Assembly (NCBI RefSeq): GCF_001428665.1
Contig: NZ_LMIJ01000028.1
Coordinates: 27,093-91,092 of the forward strand
Length of the DNA stretch: 64,000 nucleotides
Reading direction: 5' to 3'
DNA from: Acidovorax sp. Root219
GTDB lineage: Bacteria; Pseudomonadota; Gammaproteobacteria; Burkholderiales; Burkholderiaceae_C
This document shows positions 1-8,609 of this stretch, one piece after another; the first letter of the stretch is position 1; each line of letters starts with the position of its first letter. Position numbers and translations under genes: made by a program. The notes under the pieces are model-generated. The model ran no database searches and was not told the origin of the DNA. It saw only the letters and a list, made by a program, of their open reading frames with translations.

Positions 1-835
1 GGATGCGCTGCTCCAGCAGCGCACGCACGCCGCTGTCCATGGCGCGTACGCTGATCTCCAGCACGGCGCTGGCGGGGATCACGTTGTTGGCCTGGCCGGC
101 GTGCAGCGCGCCCACCGTCACCACGGCCATCTGCTGCGGGTCGACATTGCGCGAGACGATGGTCTGCAGCCCCATCACCAGGCTGGCCGCAGCCACCACC
201 GGGTCGATGGCCACGTGCGGCATGGCGCCGTGGCCGCCCACGCCCTCCAGGGTGATGGTGGCGTAGTCGCTCGAGGCCATGGCCGGCCCATCGCGCAGCA
301 GCAGGTGGCCCTGTTCCACGCCGGGCATGTTGTGCATGGCAAACACGGCATCGCAGGGGTAGCGCTCGAACAAACCGTCGGCCATCATGCGCAGCGCGCC
401 GCCGCCGCCTTCTTCGGCGGGCTGGAAGACCAGGTTCAGCGTGCCGCTGAACTGGCCGTGCTCCGCGAGGTACCAGGCCGCCGCCATCAGCATGGCGGTG
501 TGGCCGTCGTGCCCGCAGGCGTGCATCACGCCCGGGTGGGCGCTGCTCCAGGCGACGCCCGTGGCCTCGGTGATGGGCAGGGCGTCCATGTCGGCGCGCA
601 GGCCCAGGCGCGGGCCCTGGCCGCGCACCAGCCTGCCCACCACCCCGGTGCCGCCAATGCCGCGCTCCACCGCGTAGCCCCAGCGCGTGAGCCGCTCCGC
701 CACCAGTTCGGCCGTGCGCTGTTCTTCAAAGGCCAGCTCCGGGTGGCGGTGGATGTCGCGGCGCAGGGCGATGAACTCGCTCGCGTGCTCCTGCAGGGTG
801 TCGAACAAGCTGCGGTTCATCGTCGTCATCGTCAT
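1..835 (-). CDS. M20 family amidohydrolase (hippurate hydrolase/aminoacylase type), 3' end cut off
   Basis: A zinc or manganese amidohydrolase of the M20 peptidase family, which removes an acyl group from an N-acyl amino acid or similar amide. Seen: ADMDALP at about residues 81-87, the metal-binding HACGHDGH at 105-112 and PAEEGG at 139-144 with the catalytic glutamate pair. Only the first 278 residues are in the window; about 110 are missing compared with the usual length near 390. The start codon overlaps the stop of the upstream Bug receptor gene as ATGA, so the two are probably translationally coupled and the receptor may bind the substrate or product of this enzyme. Two further in-frame ATGs at 829 and 820 are possible starts. 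The substrate cannot be read from the sequence. Confidence 0.9.
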   Translation of the reverse strand, partial: MTMTTMNRSLFDTLQEHASEFIALRRDIHRHPELAFEEQRTAELVAERLTRWGYAVERGIGGTGVVGRLVRGQGPRLGLRADMDALPITEATGVAWSSAHPGVMHACGHDGHTAMLMAAAWYLAEHGQFSGTLNLVFQPAEEGGGGALRMMADGLFERYPCDAVFAMHNMPGVEQGHLLLRDGPAMASSDYATITLEGVGGHGAMPHVAIDPVVAAASLVMGLQTIVSRNVDPQQMAVVTVGALHAGQANNVIPASAVLEISVRAMDSGVRALLEQRI

Positions 836-1845
836 TGCGGCTGCAGGTTGATGGAGCGCGCGATCTCGCGGTAGCGAGCCGTTTCGCTCTCGAAGAAGGC
901 GGTGGACTCGGCCAGCGTCATCGCGGGCGATGCCACCATGGACTGCGCTGCGAGCTGGGTGTGCACGGTCGGGTCCTTGAGCGCGCGGCCGATGGCCTGG
1001 TGCAGGCGCTGCACCACGGGCTCGGGCGTCTTCTTGGGCACCATGAAGCCGGTCCAGATCTTGTACGAAAAGTTGGGCAGGGCCTTGCCCTCGCTCACCG
1101 TGGGAATGTTCTTGAGCATCTCCGAGCGCTGCGCACCGAGCTGGCCGATGATCTTCAGCCGCCCCTGGTCGGCCATGGCGCCCATGGCCGAGCTGTAGAC
1201 CAGCACCGCAAAGTCGAGCTGCCCGCCGCCCAGGTCCTGCAGCAAGGGCGCATTGCCCTTGTAGGGGATGTGCTGCATGGTGGTGTGCGTGGTCTGCTGC
1301 ACCTTCTCCAGGATCAGGTGGTACAGCGAGCCGATGCCCACGCTGCCGTAGCTCAGCGGGTCCTTGCCCGGCGTGCGTGCCAGCGCGATCAGCTCGTCCA
1401 CGCTGTTCACGCCCAGGTCCTTGCGCGTCACGAAGACCATGGCCGCGTCGGACACCGGGTGCACCAGGCGGAAGTCCTCCGTGCGCAGCTTCACTGCGGC
1501 ATTGGCCAGCGGCGCCAGGATAGCCTCGTTGGGCGAGCCCTGGAAGATGTAGTACCCGTCGGCCGGCGCGGCCAGCACCTTCTGCGCGGCCATGGCGCCG
1601 GCTGCGCCGCCCAGGTTCTCCACGATCACCTGCTGGCCCAGCTCGCGGGTCATGGGGGTGTTGAGGATGCGGGCCATCGCGTCGGACGGGCCGCCCGCAG
1701 GGTAAGGCACCATCAGGCTTACCGGCTTGGCGGGGTAGGCATTGGGTGCCTGGGCCAGCGCGGCCAGGGGGCTGGCGCCGAGCACCAGGCCCGTGAGCCC
1801 GGCCAGTGTGGCGAGCAGGCGTTTCATCGCAATCGTTGTGTTCAT
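832..1845 (-). CDS. Bug-type (TctC-like) tripartite tricarboxylate receptor, periplasmic
   Basis: A periplasmic solute-binding protein of the Bordetella uptake gene (Bug) family, about 337 residues. The N-terminus is a signal peptide (MKRL, hydrophobic stretch, ALAQA). Next comes the typical YPAKPVSLMVPYPAGGPSD, and later ADGYYIFQGS and PYKGNAPLLQDLGGGQLD. The start at MNTTIAMKRL was chosen because AAGGGA lies about 7 bases upstream. The reading frame extends 14 codons further up, but that part does not look like a signal peptide. No TctA or TctB membrane partner is visible nearby. It is coupled to the downstream M20 amidohydrolase and divergent from a LysR gene, which suggests a small uptake-and-hydrolysis unit. 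Confidence 0.93.
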   Translation of the reverse strand: MNTTIAMKRLLATLAGLTGLVLGASPLAALAQAPNAYPAKPVSLMVPYPAGGPSDAMARILNTPMTRELGQQVIVENLGGAAGAMAAQKVLAAPADGYYIFQGSPNEAILAPLANAAVKLRTEDFRLVHPVSDAAMVFVTRKDLGVNSVDELIALARTPGKDPLSYGSVGIGSLYHLILEKVQQTTHTTMQHIPYKGNAPLLQDLGGGQLDFAVLVYSSAMGAMADQGRLKIIGQLGAQRSEMLKNIPTVSEGKALPNFSYKIWTGFMVPKKTPEPVVQRLHQAIGRALKDPTVHTQLAAQSMVASPAMTLAESTAFFESETARYREIARSINLQPQ

Positions 1846-1992
1846 TGATCGATCCCTTGCAGACAGATTGGTAAGCGGCCATGGCATCCCATGGTCTCCA
1901 TTTCTTCGACACCCCTGGTTCCGCCACGCTTCTCTTGTCGGGGGCTGTGGCAGGTCAGTCGGGCCATCTTAGGATTGGGCTATCTGCGCGTC

Positions 1993-2035
1993 CAATGCAT
2001 TGCAAAGTGGGTTAGCATGAGTTGAAGTTATTCAA
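1993..2035. promoter_or_regulatory. Inverted repeats in the divergent Bug/LysR intergenic region
   Basis: Two short inverted repeats lie in the 219-base divergent region: CAATGCATTG (1993-2002, perfect) and TTGAA-GTTA-TTCAA (2022-2035, perfect arms). The region is AT-rich compared with its surroundings. LysR proteins usually bind such sites between divergent genes, so these are candidate binding sites for the regulator starting at 2065. No conventional promoter was assigned. Confidence 0.45.
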
Positions 2036-2064
2036 TTTTCTTGCACCAGAAGGGGGCAATCGGC

Positions 2065-2949
2065 ATGACTTTGGTGCAGCTTCGGCACTTCATTTCGCTG
2101 GCGCAGACCGGCTCGTTCAGCAAGTCGGCCGAGGCCATGCACCTCACGCAGCCCGCGCTCAGCCGCAGCATCCGCGCCATCGAGGACGAGCTCGGCCTGC
2201 CGCTGTTCGACCGCATCGGCCGGCGCAGCGAACTCACGCCCTTTGGCCGCCAGGTGCTGCAGCGCGCCCAGCGCCTGGTGGACGATGCCGCCGAGCTGCA
2301 CGCGCTGGGCGAGCGCATGCAGCAGGGGGAGGGCGGCGCCATCCGCATCGGCCTGGGCTCGGGCCCGGGCGCCTTGCTGATGACGCCGCTGCTCATGCAG
2401 GTGGCCACGCGCCACCCCCAGCTCACGCTGGAAATCTCGCGTGGCAGCACCGACCGGCTGGTGCAGGCCCTGCGCGATCGCCAGCTCGACGCCCTGGTGA
2501 TCGACGCCCGCTCGCTGCAGCCCGCCACCGACCTTCGCACCGAACTGGTCTGCGAGATCCGCGGCTCCTTCATGGTCCGGCGCGGCCACCCGCTGCTGCG
2601 CAAGCGCGGCGGCGTGCGCTTCGAGATGCTCAAGGACTACCCCATCGCCTCCACCCCGCTCAGCGATGAGGTGGCGCGCCGGCTCATGGAAACCTACGGC
2701 CCCGAGGCGCACCCCGCCGCCTGCGTGACCCTGCGCTGCGAAGAGATACCGAGCCTGGTCGAGGTGGTGCGCAAGAGCGATGCCATCCTGCTGGCCGTGC
2801 GCGCTGCCGCGCCCGACCTGGTGGAGCTGCCCATGGTGCCCGGGGAGATCACCACCGCGCTGTTCGGCCTGGTCACGCTGGCCGGCCGCGCCGAAGCCCC
2901 GGCCATGCCCATCGTGCGCACACTGGTGCAGGAACTTCTGAAGGACTAG
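2065..2949 (+). CDS. LysR family transcriptional regulator
   Basis: A LysR-type regulator of about 294 residues. The winged HTH is at the N-terminus (LRHFISLAQTGSFSKSAEAM, then LTQPALSRSIRAIEDELGLP), followed by a periplasmic-binding-protein-like effector domain. The start at MTLVQLRHF is preceded by AGAAGGGGG at good spacing; an in-frame TTG 24 bases earlier is less likely. It is divergent from the Bug receptor and M20 amidohydrolase genes, which it probably controls in response to the transported compound. Its stop codon overlaps that of chrA on the other strand. Confidence 0.93.
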   Translation: MTLVQLRHFISLAQTGSFSKSAEAMHLTQPALSRSIRAIEDELGLPLFDRIGRRSELTPFGRQVLQRAQRLVDDAAELHALGERMQQGEGGAIRIGLGSGPGALLMTPLLMQVATRHPQLTLEISRGSTDRLVQALRDRQLDALVIDARSLQPATDLRTELVCEIRGSFMVRRGHPLLRKRGGVRFEMLKDYPIASTPLSDEVARRLMETYGPEAHPAACVTLRCEEIPSLVEVVRKSDAILLAVRAAAPDLVELPMVPGEITTALFGLVTLAGRAEAPAMPIVRTLVQELLKD

Positions 2950-4346
2950 CCGCCCAGCATGCGCAGGGCCAGGCCCGCCAGCGCACAGCCGGCCAGCAGC
3001 GGCAGCACCCCCAGCTTGAAGCGGAACAGCCCCACACCGGCCAGCACGGTGATGGCGATGGAGGCGATGTCCACCCCACCGGCAAAGCCCTGCGGCCACC
3101 AGACATGCCAGGCGAAGAACAGGGCAAGATTCAAAATCACGCCAACCACGGCTGCGGTGATGGCCGTGAGCGGCGCCGTGAAGCGCAGCTGGTTGTGCGT
3201 GGTCTCTATCAGCGGCCCGCCGGCCAGGATGAACACGAACGATGGCAAAAAAGTGAAGAAGGTCACCACCGACGCTGCCAGCGCGCCGGACCAGAAGGCC
3301 GCGTCGGGCCCGAGCACGTTGTGCAGCCAACCGCCGAGAAAGCCCACGAAGGCCACCACCATGATCAGCGGGCCTGGCGTGGTCTCGCCCAGCGCCAGGC
3401 CGTCGATCATCTGCCTGGCGTCGAGCCAGTGGTAGTGCTCCACCGCACCCTGGTAGACATAGGGCAGCACGGCATAGGCTCCGCCAAAGGTCAGCAGCGC
3501 CGCCTTGGTGAAGAACCAGCCCATCTGCGTGAGCGTGCCCTCCCAGCCCACCAGCGCCACCAGCACCCCCATGGCCGCCAGCCACAGGCCGCCGCCCACG
3601 GCCAACACCTGCGCCAGGCGCTTGCGGCTGAAGAGGGCATGGGCCGGCGTGGGTGTGTCGTCGTCGATCAGCGCGGGCCCATAGCCCCGCTGGGCGCTGC
3701 CGTGGCCTCCGGCCGTGAACAGCTGCGGCCAGCGCTGCCCGGCCACATGCCCGACGAGCGCGGCCGCGAGCACGATGGCCGGGAAGGGCACGCTGAACGC
3801 CATGATGGCCACGAAGGCTGCCGCCGCCATGCCCCAGAGCCAACGGTTCTTGAGCGCGCGCGTGCCGATGCGGTGGGCTGCATGCAGTACCAGCGCCGTC
3901 ACCGCCGGCTTGATGCCGTAGAAGATGCCCTCCACCACGGGCAGGTGCCCATAGGCGATGTACACCCAGGACAGCAGTATCAGCAGCACCAGCGAGGGCA
4001 GCACGAACAGCCCGCCCGCCACCAGGCCGCCGCGCGTGCGGTGCATCAGCCAGCCGATGTAGGTGGCCAATTGCTGCGCCTCGGGGCCGGGCAGCACCAT
4101 GCAGTAGTTGAGCGCATGCAGAAAGCGCTTCTCGCTGATCCAGCGGCGCCGCTCCACCAGCTCGGTGTGCATGATCGCGATCTGCCCCGCCGGCCCGCCA
4201 AAACTGATGCAGCCGAGCTTGAACCAGAACCACAGGGCCTGGGCGAACGGCACGTCAGCGGGGCGTGCATCGGCGGCGGCGGCGCCGCCCTGGTCGGCCA
4301 TCGTGGCCAGATTGCTCGTGTCGGTCATTTCATTCACATCGGTCAT
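2946..4346 (-). CDS. chrA: Chromate transporter ChrA (CHR family)
   Basis: An inner-membrane chromate efflux protein of the long-chain CHR family, about 466 residues, with the duplicated two-domain arrangement. Seen: FWFKLGCISFGGPAGQIAIMH in the first half and FTKAALLTFGGAYAVLPYVYQ in the second half, the repeated family signature, along with LPGPEAQQLATYIGW and GETTPGPLI. Known for the family: export of chromate from the cytoplasm. It starts within an ATGA overlap with the stop of the upstream rhodanese-ChrB fusion, so the two form one translationally coupled resistance unit. Its last four bases overlap the convergent LysR gene. Confidence 0.95.
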   Translation of the reverse strand: MTDVNEMTDTSNLATMADQGGAAAADARPADVPFAQALWFWFKLGCISFGGPAGQIAIMHTELVERRRWISEKRFLHALNYCMVLPGPEAQQLATYIGWLMHRTRGGLVAGGLFVLPSLVLLILLSWVYIAYGHLPVVEGIFYGIKPAVTALVLHAAHRIGTRALKNRWLWGMAAAAFVAIMAFSVPFPAIVLAAALVGHVAGQRWPQLFTAGGHGSAQRGYGPALIDDDTPTPAHALFSRKRLAQVLAVGGGLWLAAMGVLVALVGWEGTLTQMGWFFTKAALLTFGGAYAVLPYVYQGAVEHYHWLDARQMIDGLALGETTPGPLIMVVAFVGFLGGWLHNVLGPDAAFWSGALAASVVTFFTFLPSFVFILAGGPLIETTHNQLRFTAPLTAITAAVVGVILNLALFFAWHVWWPQGFAGGVDIASIAITVLAGVGLFRFKLGVLPLLAGCALAGLALRMLGG

Positions 4347-5221
4347 GCCGGCACGCCTTCGGGCGCACAGCGGTGGCTTTCCTGCGGCCCTGCCACACCT
4401 TTGCGGCACCAGGCGTAGAGCGCGTCGTACAGGGGCATGGCCGCCGCAAGCATGCCCAGGTCGTCGCTGGCGTGCAGCTGCGAAAGCCCCAGCGACAAGG
4501 CCAGCAGCCCTGCGGCCTGCGGCGCCAGCTGCAGCTGGTCGGTATCGGCACCGCGCACGATGCGGGCCAGCGCAGCCAGGGCCGGGTCGGCCTGCAGGCC
4601 CAACGCGGCCAGCAGCGCATCGAAGCTGCACAGCGCGCCCTCGTGCGTGATGGGCGCACCGGGAATGTCGTAGGCCACGGCATGGAGCCGCTGCGCCTCG
4701 GGCAGCACCTGGGCCGCTTCCACGTAGAAGAACTTCGCGCGCGGGTCGATGAAGCGGCGCACCAGCCAGGGGCAGGCAATGCGGTCGATTTGGGGCCGCG
4801 CGCGGGTGATCCAGCGCGACGCAGCCGTGCCATCCACGCCCAGGTCGGGCCGCTTGCGCAGCCCCAGGGGCCGCATGGCGCGCCAGCGGGCCAGGTCCTC
4901 GGGCGTGTCGACGCCGGGCTCGCCCCCCTCGAACCCTCCCGCCAGGAAGCGGGCATTCCAGCCCGCCTGCCGCAGCACGGCCGCAGCCTCCTGGCTCACG
5001 GCGTGGCCGTACACGCAGTACACGACGGCCTCACAGGGCGGGGCGTTGGCTGCCAGGGCGGCGATGTCTTCGGGTGTGCAGTGCCGCGCAGTGGCCAGCA
5101 GGTGCGTGCTGTCGTCAAAGCGGGGCCGCCGGCGCACATCCAGGACGAGCGGGGCGCCGGGAGTGCCGATGCGGGCGGCGAGGTCTTGGGGAAGAACGGA
5201 AAGGGGAAGGGCGTTGCCCAT
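4343..5221 (-). CDS. chrB: Rhodanese domain fused to ChrB-type chromate resistance domain
   Basis: About 292 residues in two domains. Residues 10-115 resemble a rhodanese-like module, with VLDVRRRPRF and an active-site-like loop YCVYGHAVS whose cysteine is near residue 69. Residues 120-292 match the C-terminal ChrB/chromate resistance domain (PQIDRIACPWLVRRFIDP, VAYDIPGAPITHEG). Known: ChrB proteins regulate or support ChrA-mediated chromate resistance. The usual N-terminal part of ChrB is absent and is replaced by the rhodanese module. An in-frame ATG 57 bases upstream (5278) would add 19 residues; neither start has a strong ribosome-binding site, and 5221 was preferred because the fold begins just after it. 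It is coupled to chrA. Confidence 0.88.
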   Translation of the reverse strand: MGNALPLSVLPQDLAARIGTPGAPLVLDVRRRPRFDDSTHLLATARHCTPEDIAALAANAPPCEAVVYCVYGHAVSQEAAAVLRQAGWNARFLAGGFEGGEPGVDTPEDLARWRAMRPLGLRKRPDLGVDGTAASRWITRARPQIDRIACPWLVRRFIDPRAKFFYVEAAQVLPEAQRLHAVAYDIPGAPITHEGALCSFDALLAALGLQADPALAALARIVRGADTDQLQLAPQAAGLLALSLGLSQLHASDDLGMLAAAMPLYDALYAWCRKGVAGPQESHRCAPEGVPA

Positions 5222-5419
5222 AGAGGTGTCCACGGATGACTCCAGCAAAGAGTGATCAGCGCTTGGATGGGACACCATCTATCCGTGAGGATTCGGGAGG
5301 CTGGGTTCCCGATGCGCAAATCTTAACAGGTGTCTTTGACGCACTCTCCGTCGCAAGCGCTGGCACCCCTGGCCCTGCCAATGCACGTCCGTTCCGGGAA
5401 AACCCCTAACAAGTTGGTA

Positions 5420-5448
5420 TTGCAACTGGTTGGTAAGCCAACCATAAT
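5420..5448 (+). promoter_or_regulatory. Promoter with MarR-type operator in the spacer, upstream of the ABC/oxygenase operon
   Basis: TTGCAA (5420-5425) and CATAAT (5443-5448) are separated by 17 bases, giving a good sigma70 match. An 18-base inverted repeat TGGTTGG-TAAG-CCAACCA (5427-5444) occupies the spacer almost exactly. A second inverted repeat AGTTG-N6-CAACT (5412-5427) abuts it. This geometry is typical of an operator at which a bound repressor blocks RNA polymerase. The operon contains a MarR gene at 10116, the obvious candidate. Predicted transcription start is near 5455, about 60 bases before the first start codon. Confidence 0.75.
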
Positions 5449-5514
5449 TTGACGCATATCAACACGACTTGCGAGCGCATTTGCCACGCAGGCGTCCAAC
5501 CCAGGAGACTCCCC

Positions 5515-6702
5515 ATGAACCCGACCCGTCGCACCCTTGCCTGCGCGCTGCTTGCCGCATCCGGCCTGGCCCTCGCCCCCGTGCAGGCCCAGGCGCAAAG
5601 CACTGCCGTCAAGGTGGGGGTGGTGGGGCCGTTCTCGGGGCCGTTCGCACACTACGGCGCACTGTTCAAGGCGGCGGCCGAGGCCTATGTGGGCAGCCAG
5701 GGGGGCAAGCTCGCGGGCAAGGACATCGAGTTCATCTACCGCGACACCGGTGGCCCCAACCCCGGCCAGACCAAGACCCTGGTGCAGGAGCTCATCGTCA
5801 AGGACAAGGTGGACTACCTGGGCGGCTTCGTCTTCACGCCCAACGCGCTGGCCGTGGCGCCGCTGATCCAGCAGTCCCAGACGCCCACCGTCATCTTCAA
5901 CGCCGCCACCTCGGCCATCACTGAGAAGTCCGAGTACTTCATCCGCACCAGCTACACGCTGTGGCAGGTCACGGTGCCCATCGCCCAGTGGGCCGCCAAA
6001 CAGGACATGAAGAAGGTGGTGACCGCCGTGACCGACTACGGCCCCGGCATCGACGCCGAAACCGCGTTCAAGGCCGAATTCACGAAGCAGGGCGGCACGG
6101 TGGTCGAGAGCATCCGCATGCCCATCGCCACCACCGACTTCGGCCCCTTCGTGCAACGCATCAAGGCCAGTGGCGCGCAGGCCGTGTACACCTTCCTGCC
6201 CGGCGGTCCACCCAACCTGGGCTTCGTCAAGGCCTACAACGAGAACGGCCTGGCCAAGGCCGGCGTGCAGTTCCTGGGCACGGCCGAAACCGATGAGTTC
6301 GATCTGCAGAAGTTCGGCGACTCGGCCCTGGGCCTGACCACGGCGTTCCACTACTCCGGTGCCCATGACTCGCCCGAAAACAAGAAGTTTGTCGATGCCC
6401 TCAAGAAGCGTGACCCCGCTGCCGTGGCCAACTACGCCTCGGTGGGCGCGTGGGACGGCATGCACGTGATCCACAAGATGATCGAGGCCACCGGCGGCAA
6501 GAAGGACGGCGCCAAGGCCCTGGCCACCGCCCGAACCCTGCAGTGGGAGAGCCCGCGCGGCCCGGTGCGCATCGATGCCAAGACCCGGCACATCACCCAG
6601 AACGTCTACCTGCGCAAGGTGGAGCGCGTGGGTGGCCAGTTGGTCAACAAAGAGGTGCAGAGCTTCGGCCCGCACGGCGACTACGGGCTTGATGCCAAGT
6701 AA
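5515..6702 (+). CDS. Branched-chain amino acid/aromatic acid-type ABC transporter substrate-binding protein
   Basis: A periplasmic binding protein of the Peripla_BP_6 (LivJ/LivK-like) family, 395 residues. The signal peptide (MNPTRRTLACALLAASG, ending PVQAQAQS) is followed by VKVGVVGPFSGPFAHYG, typical of the family N-terminus. CAGGAGACT precedes the chosen ATG. It is the first gene of an eight-gene operon with LivHMGF-type components, a MarR regulator and a Rieske oxygenase. Its ligand is therefore more likely an aromatic or related carboxylate than an amino acid; this is inference from context. Confidence 0.93.
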   Translation: MNPTRRTLACALLAASGLALAPVQAQAQSTAVKVGVVGPFSGPFAHYGALFKAAAEAYVGSQGGKLAGKDIEFIYRDTGGPNPGQTKTLVQELIVKDKVDYLGGFVFTPNALAVAPLIQQSQTPTVIFNAATSAITEKSEYFIRTSYTLWQVTVPIAQWAAKQDMKKVVTAVTDYGPGIDAETAFKAEFTKQGGTVVESIRMPIATTDFGPFVQRIKASGAQAVYTFLPGGPPNLGFVKAYNENGLAKAGVQFLGTAETDEFDLQKFGDSALGLTTAFHYSGAHDSPENKKFVDALKKRDPAAVANYASVGAWDGMHVIHKMIEATGGKKDGAKALATARTLQWESPRGPVRIDAKTRHITQNVYLRKVERVGGQLVNKEVQSFGPHGDYGLDAK

Positions 6703-6741
6703 GGCCAGCGCAGCCGGGAACCCAACGAATCTGCCTTCGCC

Positions 6742-7599
6742 GTGAACACGCTTTTCAACATCCTCATCGACGGGCTGGCCTTCGGCATGGTGCTGTTCGT
6801 CATCGCCGTGGGCCTGTCGGTCACGCTGGGCCTGATGCGCTTCGTCAACCTCAGCCATGGCGCCTTTGCCATGGTGGGAGGCTACTGTGCGGCATGGCTC
6901 ACCCGCGAGGCGCAGTGGAGCTTCTGGCTGGCCGTGCCCGTGGCCATTGCCGCCACCGCGTTGCTGGGCGCCGTGCTCGAAGCGCTGGTGCTGCGCCACC
7001 TGTACCGCCGCAAGGAGCTGGACCAGGTGCTCTTCACCATCGGCCTGAGCTTTGTGCTGATCGCCGCGACCAACGCCATTGCCGGCCCTCAGGTGCAGCT
7101 TATCGTGCTGCCCCCGCTGCTGGCCGGCTCGGTGGACCTGGGCTTTCGCACGCTGCCGGCGCAGCGCCTGCTGGTGATCGGTGCCGGGCTGGCCGTGGCA
7201 GCGGCCGCCGCGTGGACGGTGACCCGCACCCGCTTTGGCGTGTGGCTGCGTGCCGCAGTGGACCACAGCGGCACCGCATCCACCCTGGGCATACCGATAC
7301 GCACCGTGCAGTGCGCCAGCTTTGCGGCCGGTGCCGCGCTGGCCGGCTTCGGCGGCATTCTGGGTGCCGAGCTCATGCCGCTGGAGCCGTACTACGCCCT
7401 CAAGTACCTGGTGCTGGTGCTCGTGGTGGTGGCCGTGGGCGGCATGGGCAGCATTGCCGGCTCGCTGGCTGCTGCCGTGCTGCTGGGCACCATCGAGACC
7501 GCCAGCCGCTACCTGGCGTCCGAATGGGGCAGCCTGTTCTTCTTTGTCGCCATGGCTGCACTGCTTGCCTGGCGACCCCATGGTCTCCTGAAGCGATGA
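6742..7599 (+). CDS. livH: ABC transporter permease, LivH family
   Basis: Inner-membrane permease of the branched-chain amino acid type, 285 residues and almost entirely hydrophobic. Family features are GLSVTLGLMRFVNLSHGAF near the N-terminus and VVVAVGGMGSIAGSLAAAV near the C-terminus. It starts with GTG; no upstream in-frame ATG fits. It pairs with LivM, whose start overlaps this stop codon (ATGA), and works with LivG and LivF. Its probable job is import of the ligand bound by the protein encoded immediately upstream. Confidence 0.93.
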   Translation: MNTLFNILIDGLAFGMVLFVIAVGLSVTLGLMRFVNLSHGAFAMVGGYCAAWLTREAQWSFWLAVPVAIAATALLGAVLEALVLRHLYRRKELDQVLFTIGLSFVLIAATNAIAGPQVQLIVLPPLLAGSVDLGFRTLPAQRLLVIGAGLAVAAAAAWTVTRTRFGVWLRAAVDHSGTASTLGIPIRTVQCASFAAGAALAGFGGILGAELMPLEPYYALKYLVLVLVVVAVGGMGSIAGSLAAAVLLGTIETASRYLASEWGSLFFFVAMAALLAWRPHGLLKR

Positions 7600-8609
7600 A
7601 CACCACCATGACTCCTGTGCAAGCCGCCGCTGCCGTGGCCATGCCCGTGCAGCCTGCCCAGGCGGCACCGCGCTGTGCGCCGCCCTGGCGCGCACCCCTG
7701 CTGCTGCTGGTCGCGGGCCTGGCGGCCTGCGCCGCGTTTCCCGACCAATTGGGGCTCATCACGCGCATTTTCATCACCGGCCTGTTCGTGCTCTCGCTCG
7801 ACCTGGTGGTGGGTGTGGCGGGCCTGGCCACGCTGGGGCATGCGGCCCTGTTCGGACTGGGCGCCTACGCGGCCGGCATCTTTGCGCTGCATGCGCATGC
7901 CGACCCGTTGCTGGGCCTGGGCGTGGGCATCGTGGCCGGGGCGCTCACGGCACTGGTCTCGGGCGCCTTCCTGCTGCGCTACCAGGGCTTCACCTTCCTC
8001 ATGCTGACGGTGGCGGTCTCGCAGATCGTGCTGAGCCTGGTGCAGAAGGCGCGTGACTGGACGGGCGGCGACGACGGCCTCTCGGGCTTTGCCATGGCGC
8101 CGTTGCTGGGCCGCTTTGCGTTTGACCTGGAGGGCAAGGTGGCTGCCGTGTACTCGCTCGTGGTGCTGGTGCTGTTGTTCTATGGGGCGCAGCGTATCGT
8201 GCAGTCGCCGTTTGGCCTGGCGGTGCGCGGCATCCATGAAAACCGCGCCCGCATGGCCGCCCTGGGCACGCCCGTGTTCCGCCGCCTGTGGCTGCTGTAC
8301 ACGGTGGCGGGTGCGCTGGCGGGTGCCGCTGGCGCCCTGTCGGCCCAGACCAATGCGGTGGTGGGCACCGACAGCCTCTCGTTCGCGCTCTCGGCCGAGG
8401 CGCTGGTCATGCTCATCCTGGGTGGGGCAGGGCAGCTCATCGGTGCACTGGTGGGGGCCACGGTGTTCACGCTGCTGCACCACACCGCCGCGTCCATCAA
8501 TCCCTACCACTGGCTCTTCGTGGTCGGCGGCCTGCTGATGCTGGTGGTGCTGGTGCCGCCCGCAAAGGCCTGGGCCTGGCTGCGCCAGCGCGCGGGAGGT
8601 GTGCGATGA
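7596..8609 (+). CDS. livM: ABC transporter permease, LivM family
   Basis: The second inner-membrane permease, 337 residues, with a short polar N-terminus and then multiple membrane segments. The family signature is visible in FITGLFVLSLDLVVGVAG, LATLGHAALFGLGAYAAG and GGAGQLIGALVGATVF. Its start overlaps the livH stop, and its own stop overlaps the livG start, both as ATGA, so all three are translationally coupled. A second in-frame ATG 12 bases downstream of the chosen start is also possible. Confidence 0.93.
   Translation: MNTTMTPVQAAAAVAMPVQPAQAAPRCAPPWRAPLLLLVAGLAACAAFPDQLGLITRIFITGLFVLSLDLVVGVAGLATLGHAALFGLGAYAAGIFALHAHADPLLGLGVGIVAGALTALVSGAFLLRYQGFTFLMLTVAVSQIVLSLVQKARDWTGGDDGLSGFAMAPLLGRFAFDLEGKVAAVYSLVVLVLLFYGAQRIVQSPFGLAVRGIHENRARMAALGTPVFRRLWLLYTVAGALAGAAGALSAQTNAVVGTDSLSFALSAEALVMLILGGAGQLIGALVGATVFTLLHHTAASINPYHWLFVVGGLLMLVVLVPPAKAWAWLRQRAGGVR

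Noticed and set aside
2032..4233. Very long open frame antisense to the LysR and chrA genes
   Set aside because: Repetitive His/Arg/Gln/Ala composition typical of an antisense frame in GC-rich DNA; no domain; fully covered by recognised genes.
5323..7695. 790-codon frame on the minus strand across the binding protein and livH
   Set aside because: Shadow of real genes on the plus strand; Gly/His/Gln-rich translation without family features.
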